Assembly (NCBI GenBank): GCA_027946365.1
Contig: JAPEUQ010000005.1
Span: forward strand, 992,001 to 1,056,000
Direction: 5' to 3'
From: Kalmusia sp. IMI 367209
Lineage: Eukaryota; Ascomycota; Dothideomycetes; Pleosporales; Didymosphaeriaceae
Length of the DNA stretch: 64,000 bases
The first letter of the stretch is position 1. Each line of letters opens with the position of its first letter. The position numbers and the translations under genes were made by a program. A model generated the notes under the pieces. The model made no database searches. It was given only the letters and a program-made list of their open reading frames with translations, and had not been told where the DNA came from. Positions 11,570-22,489 of this stretch are shown one piece after another.

Positions 11570-12413
11570 TTATGCTTGCGTCGCAAACGATCTGCGTAGG
11601 AACCTGCCCATATCAGTTATGATTGAGCACAGTATAGCTTTAGCCATACCGAGACGTGGGCCATCATTTTCAAAACCAAGACTTGTGATTGATGATGGAG
11701 ACAATTGAGCAACAGCTCCTAAAGTAATCAACCATGGGTACCATAATTCATCTCGATACCTGATAGCATGTTGATTAGCACAGAGTAGAGAAATCGGAGG
11801 GGGGACAAGATGTTTGTGAAGGTATCTTGAAGCGTTGTGTAGGTCTGGCTGCTGATAAGTCTGCCTAGGTCTCAACTTTGGGTAGATAAAGGTAGACATC
11901 GTATATATGTATTGAATGGCATGCCTCATCTCCATTAATGGGCCGTACTCACCGTTCCGCCGGAATCCTCGTGGATGCGACAGCGCGACGGAATTCAGTG
12001 CTGAGTTCGTCATCCCCAACAATGGCAACATTGTAGTGGTGTTCTTTTTCGACAATCTGTACAGCTATATCGATTATTTTGATGGCCATTTCGCATTCGA
12101 AAGGCGTCACTCGACCGCCCTTCTTTATGATGGAAAGGAGCGGGCCGTGTTTTTTCAAACAAAGCGATTGGAGAAGTGCGTGGATCGTTGTTTGTTCTTC
12201 CCTTGATAGGCGCTACCAATCTTCAAAAGGAGATGCAGTGGGATCGTCGCAATGTAGCCAAGCCATGTGAGGTCGGGCGAGTTCCCGGACATCGTCCAGG
12301 GTCAACACATCGTTTCCAGGAGTGTGGTCATCGAGGGAAGGGGACGAGACAGTAACTGTCCGGACATCTGATGAATAATCGGGGTCGTACGAGGGATCGG
12401 GAGAGGCTTCCAT
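11570..12413 (-). pseudogene. Unknown protein gene with one in-frame TAG
   Basis: Exons 12413-11953 and 11759-11570, intron 11760-11952 (GTGAGT...ATCAG, TGCTAAT branch site). The joined frame is exactly 217 codons, but codon TAG at 12215-12213 interrupts it just after SPFEDW. The frame continues with protein-like sequence on both sides (RLSREEQTTIHALLQSL, then VTPFECEMAIKIIDIAV, then across the intron to LWYPWLITLGAVAQLS). A TAG here fits a CAG glutamine changed by one C-to-T step at CpA, as RIP would do. A real upstream exon may exist at about 12653-12600 (MSHCSPDVLAMTVKQDSQ), but its phase does not fit. I do not recognise the family; the middle is mostly helical. Confidence 0.55.
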
Positions 12414-12836
12414 GTTTGATATGAAGGCGCTGGCTTGGTCCTTTACGTTGCTAATTGTAAAGGGGGAGCGAAGGTATTGTGCTTCTAGCGAGAAGTAAAA
12501 ATATAGCGGCAAAGTTAGCACCGCGTTGTTGATAGATGAGGCTCTGAGGGCATCAGGTCAATACTTGAAGGAGTCGGTGTAACGAATGGTTGGACGCACC
12601 TGCGAATCTTGTTTGACGGTCATGGCGAGCACGTCCGGAGAGCAGTGAGACATTGTGGAAAGAGCTACGTAGGTGTTCAGAAGGGCCAGCTAATCTAGAA
12701 CATTAATAATCGAACGATTTCGCACGATATCACGTTTCGTCCCGAGTGCCACCGATAGCTTGTCGCAAGTCGTGTCTTGTGACCAGGTTGTTGTGTTGAT
12801 TTTGCTTCTTCTGTTGCCAATTATCAAGACACACCA
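12414..12836. other. Intergenic region with no firm gene
   Basis: Contains only a possible short first exon of the neighbouring pseudogene (about 12600-12653) and AT-rich sequence downstream of the truncated isomerase gene. Confidence 0.4.
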
Positions 12837-13301
12837 TCAATATTTGCTTCGTGCTCCTAACTGAGCGTAGTTTCTTACGAAGACTTCCTGTACATCCTCG
12901 GTGTAAGGCGTGAGCAACCCCAGCTTATTTACCTTGAACATTGGCAGCGCTCGATTGAGCGCAAGCGTAACAGTCGTCCCTCTTATACTCGTTTCCTCCT
13001 GTATAGTAGCACGGAGTTTTTCATCAACCTCAAAGCCTAGCCAGCCCGCACTTGTGACGCTCCAGCCTCTAACGTCTACTTCAGCATCGGCCAGAAGCTG
13101 CGCAATTTCAAGTATCTTGGGGATGTCGAACTGCCCAAGAGCGTTATCCGATAGGTCGATTGTAGTTAAGCGATAGCGGCTGAAGTGAACTGAGATTTTT
13201 GGTATGGTAGAGATGATTTGCGATGTCAGAGGTTCGAAAGCGGTGTTGGAGCTGGGGATTAAGATGCCGAAGTGTAGAAGCTTTGGCCTTGTATTGGCCA
13301 T
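12837..13301 (-). pseudogene. N-terminal half of an Asp/Glu racemase / maleate isomerase-family gene
   Basis: The frame starts best at MANTRPKLLHFGILIPSSNT (13301); open sequence further upstream to 13433 has poor coding quality. It matches the family start (GILIPSSNTAFEPL), the first catalytic-loop region (GWSVTSAGWLGF; many fungal relatives have Ser/Thr rather than Cys here) and the mid-protein TPYTEDVQEVFVRNYAQLG. It then stops after about 154 residues. Family members are about 240-250 aa, and the second domain with the conserved CTN-type cysteine loop is absent. Downstream 12.6-12.8 kb shows no continuation in any frame. So it is a truncated, almost certainly inactive copy. Confidence 0.7.
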
Positions 13302-13532
13302 CATGGCAATACAGTGTTTCAATAAATTAGACGTCACTACCTCAGAATAGAGGTTCAATCTTTTAGTTGACACTTCTACATGGCCTAGCTTGGATCCTGG
13401 TTGTTGATAACGGTTGCCGATCATCGCCTCCACCTATATTCCCTTTATTATTTGGTAAGTGAAGCATAAATTAAGTGCCCAAAACGCCACATACAGTCAG
13501 CAAAAGAAATACTGAGGATACATCTGCTTTCA

Positions 13533-15880
13533 TCATTCATATTGGGGTAACTCAGCGCACGATGCGTCCTCAAATTGTTGTCCAAGGACTGTATGTAGTA
13601 TCTCGCATAGCACGTTTTTATATATCATGGGCGAATGCAGTTTGTGAATGTGTATCAAGCCTTCTATAAAGCGTCCACCACTTAAGCACAATCTCAACAT
13701 TTTTCTAGTCCAGCCCGCCAACATGTCAGTACAGAATGGCCCCAAGAACACTCCCTTGCGTAAGAATCCGTCTACACCGTCCTGCCGACGCTCCAGTACC
13801 GAACCAGCCCACCTAGAATCCTCCGGATTTGAGTAACACCTCCTAGCCTGTGAACCATCCCCGATCGAAGGGCGGAATGTCCAGGGCGCAACAATCGCAA
13901 ACGTCGTCTGACTCAGTCCAGATTCCAAGCATTCAGCATACGTCTTCGAAGCAACCGAATTATTTGTATCTTTTTTCTCAGAAGGGCTATCGACAGCGTC
14001 CCAGAAGTACTCGTAATTTTGTACTTCAGAAGTATCGTCCGCGATCTCTTTGGCAAGCACCGAAACCGTCAATGCGGTAGAAGGAAACTCAATAGCGGAG
14101 AGCAACTCTAAACCTCCTCCAATGTCTGGTTTCACCCTCAACCCAGCAGACAAACAGTATGAGACTGGTCCGCGGTTCCACGCATAGCTGAAGGCTGGCG
14201 GGGCGTCATAATCAGTGAACCGCCGGTCCTTTTGTCTATATGGACCGTCACTGATCCATAACAGGCCGCTCCAGATATCTGGTGTCCAGAGGCCCGCAAT
14301 GTATTTCGCACCGGGAAAGCAGTTTCGACCAGTAGAGACAAAGAATCGGCGATAGTGTCCGAGATAATAAGTCGATGAGACTCATGTGTGATACCTCCCC
14401 GCGAGGCCATTTCTACGACTGAGCGCCAGTAGTCAAATGCTATAGTTGCTGCTAAGAACTGCTCCGCGGGTGTGTTTTGTAGCCCATATAGCTTGGATTT
14501 TAGGACTCTGATGTTTTCAAGCCAAGGAGGACGGCTTGTGCTGCTGCCCTCGCTTTTAGATCCTACACAACAAGACCATATCAGCTGATCTTGGTCAAAG
14601 AACACAAGTCGCCGCGGTAGGATTGCCTCTTGTATTCGCCATCCTCGAGAAACGAGATCGTTGTTGATGGCTGCAGTCGCACTGTCAAGTGGGTTGCGCA
14701 ACTGCAGAATGAACGGCTGGCGATTATCGTCACCATCCAGACTCATCTTTATAGATACTGAATCTCGATCAGTCCGACGAGTAAACAAGCTCTCTGTTCG
14801 ATTTGAAGCAGCTAGAACTAGATCAGCACTCTCGCAACATCGGTCAAACCAAGTCTTAGCGATGTCCCGTATCTCCTCGTCATCTTGTTCGAAGCAAAGG
14901 GTATCTGCGAATAGATATCTATACCCAAGTCGGCGGCATATTCATATAGAGTCTTGATGTATTCGTGAGAGACGGCTAAATTCGATGCCATTTCTCATCT
15001 CTTCAGCATTGGCTTTTACCATTTGAAATTGATCTGCGACAGGTCGAGCCGATTCAAACACAAAGCGCTTATCTTTCGGGGCCCATCCTTCCCCACAGTG
15101 TATGATTCGAGGCGTTTCTTCGTTCTCCAAAGTACCAACGTCAATAAGCGTCTTAGGATACCACTCTGACGACGAATTACAAGTGCCGTGATCTTGACGA
15201 CAATGATCAATCCAGCCACCTAGTCTCTCATAGATCTAGATACTCGTGACTTTAGGGTCGATGACGCGTCCTTGGAAAAGGTTGACAACGGTTTCAGGAG
15301 TCGTGACTGCGAAGACAGAAATACTTAGTATATCGCCATATAGGTGCCCGATACCAATTCTGACAATTATAAATAAATTGAAAAAAAAAGCAGAGTACAG
15401 CTACGACTCATGTCGCTCCAGTTACATTACGATAGAGCTTGGGGAGAACAAGTGATGTCTTAGAGAGCTAGATAGACTCATTCGACTTCGGAGATCATTC
15501 CTCCAGTTTCCAGCACTTGATCGTGTGTTCATCGTCTGACGAAAGGGAGCGCACGTACCTTGAGCATCTAAGCATAATTCAACCTCGCTCTGGCCATCTG
15601 CATAGTTAATCAACAAGGAGTCCCTACCAGTCTGAAAAACCACTGTTGATGTGCGATCAAAGCGAGCGCGGATGCGTACTTCACGGATTTTGCTAGAGCC
15701 CGTTGACGGGAACAGTTTATTGGCTGTTTTCGTTAAAAGTGAGCATAAGGGGCAGAAGAGCAACCCATTTTGGGCCAAGTCAATGGCATGCTCAGCCTTT
15801 TCGATAGAGGTGAAGTAGACATACTCCTGTTCCGTGTTGATCCAGTGTTCCCAAGTCGCAGTAATTGCAATTTCGTATCA
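13533..15880 (-). pseudogene. HET-domain (heterokaryon incompatibility) gene, broken
   Basis: The N-terminal region reads HAIDLAQNGLLFCPLCSLL (about 15810), then an intron 15307-15558. Next are GGWIDHCRQDHGTCNSSSEW (about 15200), PKTLIDVG, and the HET core RRLGYRYLFADTLCFEQDD (about 14900) and LVSRGWRIQEAILPRRLVFF (about 14640), the family's 'SRGWTLQE' box. Lesions: TAG at 15238-15236, TGA at 14944-14942 directly before the LGYRYL box, and a frame change near 14150 after which the C-terminus continues in another frame to 13533. The usual YVALSYCWG box is not recognisable. HET domains trigger cell death when non-self strains fuse; this copy cannot make a full protein. TAG fits CAG changed at CpA; TGA fits CGA. 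Confidence 0.8.
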
Positions 15881-16099
15881 CAGTATGTTCAACTATGAAC
15901 CGAGAACGATGCGGGCGTCTCTTTTCGCTAGGAGGCATCATAGCGTGTTGCTTGCCACTATTCCGTTGGTTAGTCAAGTTTTCACTACCCCTTTGGAAGA
16001 ACACTAACCCTTCCGTGTTTTGCAGGCTTAGGGTGAGGCCTAAATCGAAGGCTACGCACTGATTCGCAGTCAGCGTTACCATCTGGACCTCTAGACTTA

Positions 16100-17971
16100 T
16101 GCTCAAGACTCACCAGCCGTCGGCATGTCCTTCCAAAGCTTGCTTCAATCGCCTCGCTTGATGGTTAGATAATCGAGCGCCGCGCTTGCTAATTTCAGTT
16201 TGATATAATTCTGTATATCAAATGAGTTATGTGCGTTCGCAGTCAAGGAGCGATGAGAGCGGGAAAATTGGTCAATATCCATTCCGAACCGGCTGGAAAT
16301 AAAGACACGTAAATTAGGCGCAGCTTTCCTCAGATTAGCCAGACGCGAGAGAAACTCGCCTTGATCTTCGCATTCGTCCAATGCATCGGAAAATAAACGT
16401 CACTTGCTCGTCTCCGCGGTCCTAGAGTAACTCTTCAATAGTAGACAAAACAACGCCGAGCGTCATATCACAACCACCTCGAAATTGATTAGAGCTGCTC
16501 TCGAAAGCAGTTCGAATCCAATTGGAGATGGTTCCATCGGGCAGCAGAGTACATTGCGCTAATATGCTCTGGAAGATGTTGCTTGTGACATTGTGAGCAG
16601 TTCGTGCAGGATCACCAGAGTGAGAATTTGCTGAGCAGTGAAAGAAAGCGACTGCTTCGGTCTCTAAGAGGTGTTGAATGACCATGGATGTGAGTGATGT
16701 TTTCCCAGAACCAACCAATCCCTGTAAGAATATGATCTCATCTTTTGAGGTCTTCCAGGGGACGAATTCAACTTCATCTCGACAAAGCCATTGACCAGAG
16801 TTTAGGCAGGTGTCTCCAACGAGATTTCGTATGTCAATATGGTCGTCATAATGACGGATAGGTGAGACCCATTCGACAATTTTCTCTCGCTGAGTGCGGT
16901 CTGCAGTAATGGAACGACTGATTTGCTCGAACAAGTCCACACCTTGGCTTAGAAGCGATTCAATGTTGTCGAAGCGTTGCTGATCGAGGTGAATACCAAG
17001 CGCGCTTAATGGGGTTGAGCACATCTGATCCAGCTGACGAACTTTGTCGAGGGAGCTTGGCCATGATCGTGCTGTCATCGTATTAATACCTAGTCGTTTC
17101 AATGTATTCTTAGCAAAGAACTAAGCAGCAAGAGCCTGGTACTCGAGAATTGAACTATAAAGAGCCAAAACTATGTCCTCGTAATCTTTCTTGGTATTAG
17201 AGTTGAGCAGGAACTCTCGCTCAGCATAACTATAGTTCGCTAGGAGTCTGGTGACCTCTTTTAGTCCCTCAATGGCGCTGCTAATTGCTTCGAAATCGCT
17301 CATTACGAAGGCTACAAGGCTCTTGGCCATACTCCAAGGCAGCAAGACGAACGGGGGAGCTGAGGACATGCCGACCGAAACTAGCCCAGACACTTTGTTG
17401 ATGGTGCTCAGTATGCTTTCGGCAGTGTCACGAACTTTCCGAGGCTTCCCGAACCATGAGTAGGTCCATTGCTTTGAATCCATTCTAGTCTGTTGCTTCT
17501 GTACAACAACAGCAATCGCGTCTGGTGTAAATGCGTCCGTGCTCTGATCGACTCCGGCATCGCTCTTGACCAAACTTTCGTAGACAAGTGCTAGTTCAGG
17601 CTGTTCCTTTTTCAATCTTCTGAAAGCTCTTTTCCAAAGTTCGTTCCTCGCGGTAATCAGAGCACCAGCCTCATCCGCATTTGCAGATACAAGTACTTGG
17701 TGGCTTTGCATGGCAGCCACTCCTAGTAGCGATGTGTCGTCTTTCGAAACTGTCGAATCATTCTGTGCTATTTTACCCTAGACGAGATGAGTGTACATTA
17801 TAGGCATGTTGTGAGCTTTGAATGACTCACTATGCCGCTACTAGAAGGTGGTTCGAGCAAGATTGATGATGTAGTGCGCGTTGCATCTCCAGCTTGTATG
17901 TGAGAGTCATTGGATCCCTTAAAGAACTGTTTGAATCGCGCTCTTTTGGACAGCTTCGAAGTCTCGCCCAT
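16100..17971 (-). pseudogene. NACHT_N-NACHT STAND NTPase (NLR-like) gene, broken
   Basis: Exon 1 17971-17831 (MGETSKLSKRARFKQFFK), a 53-bp intron, then a long exon from 17777. The N-terminal domain (ARNELWKRAFRRLKKEQPEL ... WSMAKSLVAFVMSDFEA) matches the fungal NACHT_N (Nwd) type. The NTPase has Walker A GLVGSGKTS (about 16710) and, in a shifted frame, Walker B DALDECED (about 16380) followed by LRVFISSRFG. Lesions: in-frame TAG at 17123-17121 between the domains, TAG at 16424-16422, a +1 shift at about 16385-16395 just before Walker B, and another frame change near 16150. Both TAGs sit where Gln is expected. No WD40, ankyrin or TPR repeats follow; the sequence runs into the HET remnant after about 16100. 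Confidence 0.82.
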
Positions 17972-18348
17972 GATATCGGACCTGACAAGCCGGTAGCGAA
18001 TATTGCAGAAAAGTGCGTGTGATCCAGCTCCTCCGCAATAAGTCACATTTCAGCCCTCAGCCTGCATGCCGGCATCATGCAGGCTATCATTGGCTAAGCC
18101 GCATTGCACGCAGCATTGACGGATATTTGGACGCAAATGTCTAATAGCGGGATATCCAACCAATTATATTACGATTCGTAGGTACTTATAGGAGCAGCTC
18201 TTGATATTCAAGAGCAAAGCTCGACACTTAGCAACTTCTTAGGATCATGGTCACGTGACTTGGCGAAAGCACTATGTAATGACGCGCCGCGGGGAGCTCG
18301 AGCTTCGCTCATGACACTTGACCTTCTGCTCTGCACACGACCTGTTCT
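17972..18348. other. Divergent promoter region between the NLR pseudogene and the Nudix gene
   Basis: 377 bp between two divergently oriented 5' ends; no reading frame of note. GC content rises sharply at about 18280 toward the Nudix gene. Confidence 0.4.
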
Positions 18349-19125
18349 ATGTATTTACCCCTCAATTCTATTCTGCTGAAGCACATTCTCACCCGTCCTC
18401 GCTGCAGCCTCCTAAATCGCTCGACAGCCCGCCTCTTTGGCTCCCACCGCTCGCTTCTCGCAGCTTACAACATGCCTCAATCGCCAAAGATCACGTCTGT
18501 CGACGCGCTTCCAGCGAACGAAGCCAAATGGTATACCATCTGCCATCTTCTGCCGCCTACCCTCTAAATCCACTTCAGGATCGAATTTCAGAAGATCTCC
18601 TGGTCCGACCAAACAGGCAAGTCTCGTATCTGGGAAGCCGCCTCGCGTAAGACCCGCGGGAAGTCTGGTGTCGACGCCGTCGCCATCAGCACCATAATCC
18701 GACATCCCTCGCGCCCGCCCTCCACCATCGTCATCCTGCAGTACCGCCCACCTGTAGATGCCGTCTGCGTCGAATTCCCCGCCGGCCTCGTAGATGAGAA
18801 GGAGACGCCCAGCGAGGCAAGTCTACGCGAGCTGCACGAGGAGACTGGGTACAAGGGCAAGCTGGCATATATCAGCCCGACCATTGTGAGCGATCCGGGA
18901 ATGAGCACGGCGAATATGCAACTGGCGACGGTGGAGGTGCAGCTGAAGGAGGGTGACAAGGAGCCGGAGCAGGCGCTAGATGATGGAGAGTTCATTGAGA
19001 GAGTGGTGGTACCGCTGGACGAGTTGTTTGAGCGGTTGACAAATTATAGTGACGAGGGGAAGATTGTGGACGCGAGGCTTTGGCATTGGGCGGCCGGGCT
19101 GCATTTCGCGAAGACGATGCTATAA
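18349..19125 (+). CDS. Nudix hydrolase, ADP-ribose pyrophosphatase (YSA1-like)
   Basis: Exons to 18530 and 18579-19125, with a 48-bp intron; 242 aa from ATG 18349, or 201 aa from ATG 18472. Spliced, the protein reads NEAKWIEFQKISWSDQTGKS, RIWEAASRKTR and VDAVAISTI, the typical YSA1 N-terminus. The full Nudix box follows, GLVDEKETPSEASLRELHEE then TGY, matching Gx5Ex7REUxEExGU. The family hydrolyses ADP-ribose and similar nucleotide sugars to AMP plus sugar phosphate. The extra 41 residues before the second Met (MYLPLNSILLKHILTRPRCS...) are Arg-, Leu- and Ser-rich with no acidic residues, like a mitochondrial presequence. Two start codons could therefore give mitochondrial and cytosolic forms. 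Confidence 0.92.
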
Positions 19126-19220
19126 GAAGGGGTTTCGGAACGACGGATATGAAAATGATGGTCATACTATATGACATGATGAGTATATGATAGGGTTAAC
19201 GAAGCCCATCTTTCCAGGCG

Positions 19221-20927
19221 CTAAATGCAGTTCATCTCGATCTCTGACTTCCTCGCCTTCTCAGCCTTCACATCATCCTTCTCAAACCTCCTCTTCCACA
19301 TCCCCACATAGTTGACATAACACTGCCTCACCCAAATGCCCCACCACATCTCCTTTGCCCACTTGACCAGTATCTCATCGCTAGCTCCGCTATCACTCCA
19401 ACACATCTCAAACTTCTTTTCGCGTGGCTCGCGTAAGAGGTAAGGTGCGCCAGTTTGGGGGTCGAAACGTGACCAACGGGCAAGACAGAGCAGTTTTGCA
19501 TCGACGGACATGCTGTCTGGGGGAGGGTTCGCTTTGAAGGGAAATGGGGGATCGCGAGGAAGGAGATGGACATAAAGTGGTGTAGCGAGGAGGTCTCCTA
19601 ATGCGGAGGCGGTGGCAGTATTATCGCTAAGATCAGAGGACTTGATGGATGAAGGAGGAGTGTTGGGAGGTGTTGGTGGATGCTCAAAGGCAATGACGGA
19701 AACGCTATCATTAGATAGTGTTGGATTGAGTGGAAAGGCTACCGGGGATGCACTCTGTACTCTGGTGGGAGGCTTGGAAATATCTGAGTTCCATCCGTCC
19801 CTTCCATTTGGGATGGCCGACTTGAGAAGCTGTTGTAGGCGGTGCTCCTCGACATGCTTAAGATAGGTGCCACGCTTGGTGTAGTACTCTGGGGTAATTG
19901 ATGGGAACAGCGTGAAGACCTTCTCACGCATAGCCACCCTCATCAGCTTGCGCCATTCATCGAGCGAGATGTCTTGACCGGACATCCGGTATCCTGGATA
20001 ATGCTCTGGAATCCACTCTGTGATAAAGTGGACCCACGGCGCTGACCGCTCCTCAATATGATCACGATACTTGCCTTCTTCCAGACGTCGTGCGAAATGT
20101 GCAGGATTGAAGACCCATGTGGTAGTGAAGTATTCGTATACTGTTTATATCAGTTATAATTTTTGTTGAGAATGCGTAGACCACTCACGCTCTTCTTTGC
20201 TGCCAAATCCACCAAGCAAGAACCGCTTATCTAAGCCCAGAACCTTGAGCACATGGGCAGGCTCATTGCTCACGAATACGAGACTACCCGAGAAGTTCGT
20301 CGTCTCTATCTCTTCGACGCGGATATGCAGCCCCACAGGGTCTATCGTCAATCCAAGCGGTTTGATTAATGATCCAATCATCTTCAAACCACTTGCGTAG
20401 TATAGCTGAAACATTTTCCACTCGAAGTTTGGCTGACTTTGAATATCGCACACTTGGACATCGATCTGGACCCAGAAATCCTTACCGGGCGCTTGGGCGG
20501 CGAAGTATATCACGTCGGGATTGAGGAAGCCTCGCTTACCATGCACCTCGAGGGAGGAGTAAGATTGGAGCGCTTGTTTAACTTCGGCGACCATAAGGTC
20601 CCAGTCTAGGTCAGCACCAGGTGCGGTCTTGAGGAAGCCCGACACCAAAAAGTCAATGTCGCCATAGTCGGTCTTTGAGGGCATCTCGATGGGGACGATC
20701 ACGCGCTCGAAGAGCCCTCGGATAACCTGATTGTTCAGCAGCAATTCTCAAGTTCGTATACAGACAGATGGATGCATCATATATATCATCTGCGGCAACT
20801 CGAGCCAATCTATCTCTGAAATTCGACCTAGAGCAGTACTTACATCGGTGGTCTGCTTACGCATCTGAAGATATAGCTCTGTAGATATGCGAGGACAGTG
20901 CAAGCGTTTGAAAGCATGGCCACCCAT
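19221..20927 (-). CDS. Nucleotidyltransferase-like hypothetical protein
   Basis: Three exons, 20927-20844, 20726-20189 and 20140-19221 (introns 117 and 48 bp), in phase throughout; 513 aa. The start MGGHAFKRLHCPRI is supported because exon 1 joins exon 2 as QTTDVIRGLFERVIVPIE. The segment SKTDYGDIDFLVSGF resembles the G-D-x-D strand of the nucleotidyltransferase fold, followed by KDFWVQIDVQVCD, which could supply the third acidic residue. The middle (about 200-300) is conserved-looking and Trp/Tyr-rich (YFTTTWVFNPAHFARRLEEG). Next comes a Ser/Thr/Pro-rich linker, and the C-terminus is basic. Homologues are annotated only as hypothetical or nucleotidyltransferase-like in fungi as far as I know; the substrate is unknown. 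Confidence 0.78.
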
Positions 20928-21248
20928 GGCGACAAGTGCTGATGGCGTATGACTGATACCTGTCGCTTGTGAATGAGACGTGTCGAGAGGGTTTGGACCG
21001 GACGTGTTTTGAATATGAGGACAGAAATATTGATCCTGTCGAGTGGAAAGTCTTGCCGAGGACGTGATAATAAGAGCCCGAAGTGCGTAGTTATAAATAC
21101 GGAAAGTAGCAAACTACCAGCGGCTTCTAGGTAATAGCAAAGCAGGTAAAAGTTTGTAAATTCAAGAGTTGCAATCAGGTAATTACTAAATTAACTAGGA
21201 CATCTAAGCAACTATAGTCAAGTCATAGCAGTCAAAGCACCTATAACA
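20928..21248. other. Upstream region of the nucleotidyltransferase-like gene
   Basis: 321 bp, AT-rich toward 21.1-21.2 kb; no gene seen. Confidence 0.4.
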
Positions 21249-21680
21249 CTACGTAAGTGACGGAAGGTTGTGTAACGATCGAGGTAAGAAGTCTAACAGG
21301 TGCCACGGCTTATAAGACCAGAGTCGAACCGACAGTTTGGAATCTGTTAAGATGTCAAAAATTAGTGGGAGAAGAGGTATGGAGTGCCGGCTTGAGATCT
21401 GGTGACTATGGTGGTCTGGGACTGCCTGAGGATGTGTGATGTTGATTTGAAGAGAATTGAGGGATGAGGGTGGCGATGTAATGGTAGCCTGCTCGAATGA
21501 CCACAGTGCATCTACAGCACTGGTTAGTTCTGCTGTCAAAACATCCTCGATCACTTCCCTTATCTCGTTAATGGCAATGAGTTGATGATGTAGATCAATA
21601 TACATCGGCACTGTCGAGCCTCTCAATTCCATACTAAAGCGCTCGCAACATCTGGCAGTGATGTCTCCAGTATCATTCAT
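21249..21680 (-). CDS. Possible small hypothetical protein
   Basis: Open frame of 143 codons. The N-terminal 65 residues (starting MNDTGDITARCCERFSMELR, with a helical HHQLIAINEIREVIEDVLTA) look like real protein. After about residue 68 the composition turns Ser/His/Pro/Leu-rich and may be read-through into an intron or 3' sequence. No intron pair convinced me. I do not recognise it; it could be a remnant. Confidence 0.3.
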   Translation of the reverse strand: MNDTGDITARCCERFSMELRGSTVPMYIDLHHQLIAINEIREVIEDVLTAELTSAVDALWSFEQATITSPPSSLNSLQINITHPQAVPDHHSHQISSRHSIPLLPLIFDILTDSKLSVRLWSYKPWHLLDFLPRSLHNLPSLT

Positions 21681-22015
21681 TATTCACCCAAAGCTGGGCC
21701 GTATGTAGAGTTGAATCGAAGACGAGACTGTCAACGAGATACATAAAACGGGTGCGCGCAGGACGCACAACGTAGTCTAAGTTTATACATCAATGCATAG
21801 CAAGATTCATTAAAAGAAGTACTCGGCCGTTGTTCACACTTTCCTACCACCCAGCGAGCTCCTCGGCCAATTGGCAACTTCAAGCTCTTCCACCATATCG
21901 GAATCTGCGCCTATCTATTTTCACGATTCTAAAATTCGAAGTGTCTATAAACGGAAGTGACGAATCAACGAGGATTAGCCGTCCAATCTAGCCGCGACAT
22001 CACCTTGTAAAATGT
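21681..22015. other. Intergenic region, nothing seen
   Basis: 335 bp without a supported feature; moderately AT-rich, with a CT-rich tract at about 21870-21940. Confidence 0.4.
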
Positions 22016-22246
22016 GTGGACTTTCAGCTCTTCTTGCCTTCATTCACACTGCATACGGATGCCTGCGGATGCAAGTCAGAAGGGGACGAGGCAATTCCCC
22101 AATATAATACGCAATGTTGCCGAGTCATTTGCCTTGTGTCAGTTAATATTGAATCTGCAGTGACACCTGGAGGCACATGTAGCTTACATAGCTGTCGAAA
22201 AACAATTAAAACGCCGGCTTCGCATGGGAACTGGGGCTGGCGCTAG
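22016..22246 (+). CDS. Doubtful short Cys-rich ORF
   Basis: 76 codons with clustered cysteines (ACGCKSEGDEAIPQYNTQCC), a spacing seen in small secreted fungal proteins. In this frame there is no signal peptide. The overlapping frame starting at the ATG at 22012 does read like one (MCGLSALLAFIHTAYGC) but soon stops. This would fit a decayed small secreted protein with a frame change near 22060, or chance. Confidence 0.2.
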   Translation: MDFQLFLPSFTLHTDACGCKSEGDEAIPQYNTQCCRVICLVSVNIESAVTPGGTCSLHSCRKTIKTPASHGNWGWR

Positions 22247-22439
22247 GATTTGGAAAGTGCGGAGATTTCTTAGTAAAGAATGCTCTAGTCAAAATTTGAG
22301 CATAGTATCAGCAATTGTTCTAGTTTCGCATTGCCTTACGCGCGACACGAAGCATGCGGAGATGAAGGCGACCTACTTTTTCCGAGTCTTTCCTAGGTGG
22401 GAGCGATTGGGCGAGCGTACTGCTAACCCGATTCGGTAA

Positions 22440-22489
22440 CAGTCGATCCCCCCGGAACGGCTAAACGCCTAGCAAAAGGGGGACGACTG
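22440..22489. repeat. Near-perfect inverted repeat (12-bp stem)
   Basis: CAGTCG-A-TCCCCC on the left pairs with GGGGGACGACTG on the right, a 12-bp stem with one bulged A and a loop of about 24 nt. It lies in an intergenic stretch and is not followed by a T-run. It could be a structured RNA, a remnant of inverted terminal ends, or chance. Confidence 0.5.

Noticed and set aside
21300..21360. tRNA-like stretch (GGTTCGACTC followed by possible acceptor arm on the minus strand)
   Set aside because: Anticodon loop would have eight bases and no D-arm or 5' acceptor strand could be paired.
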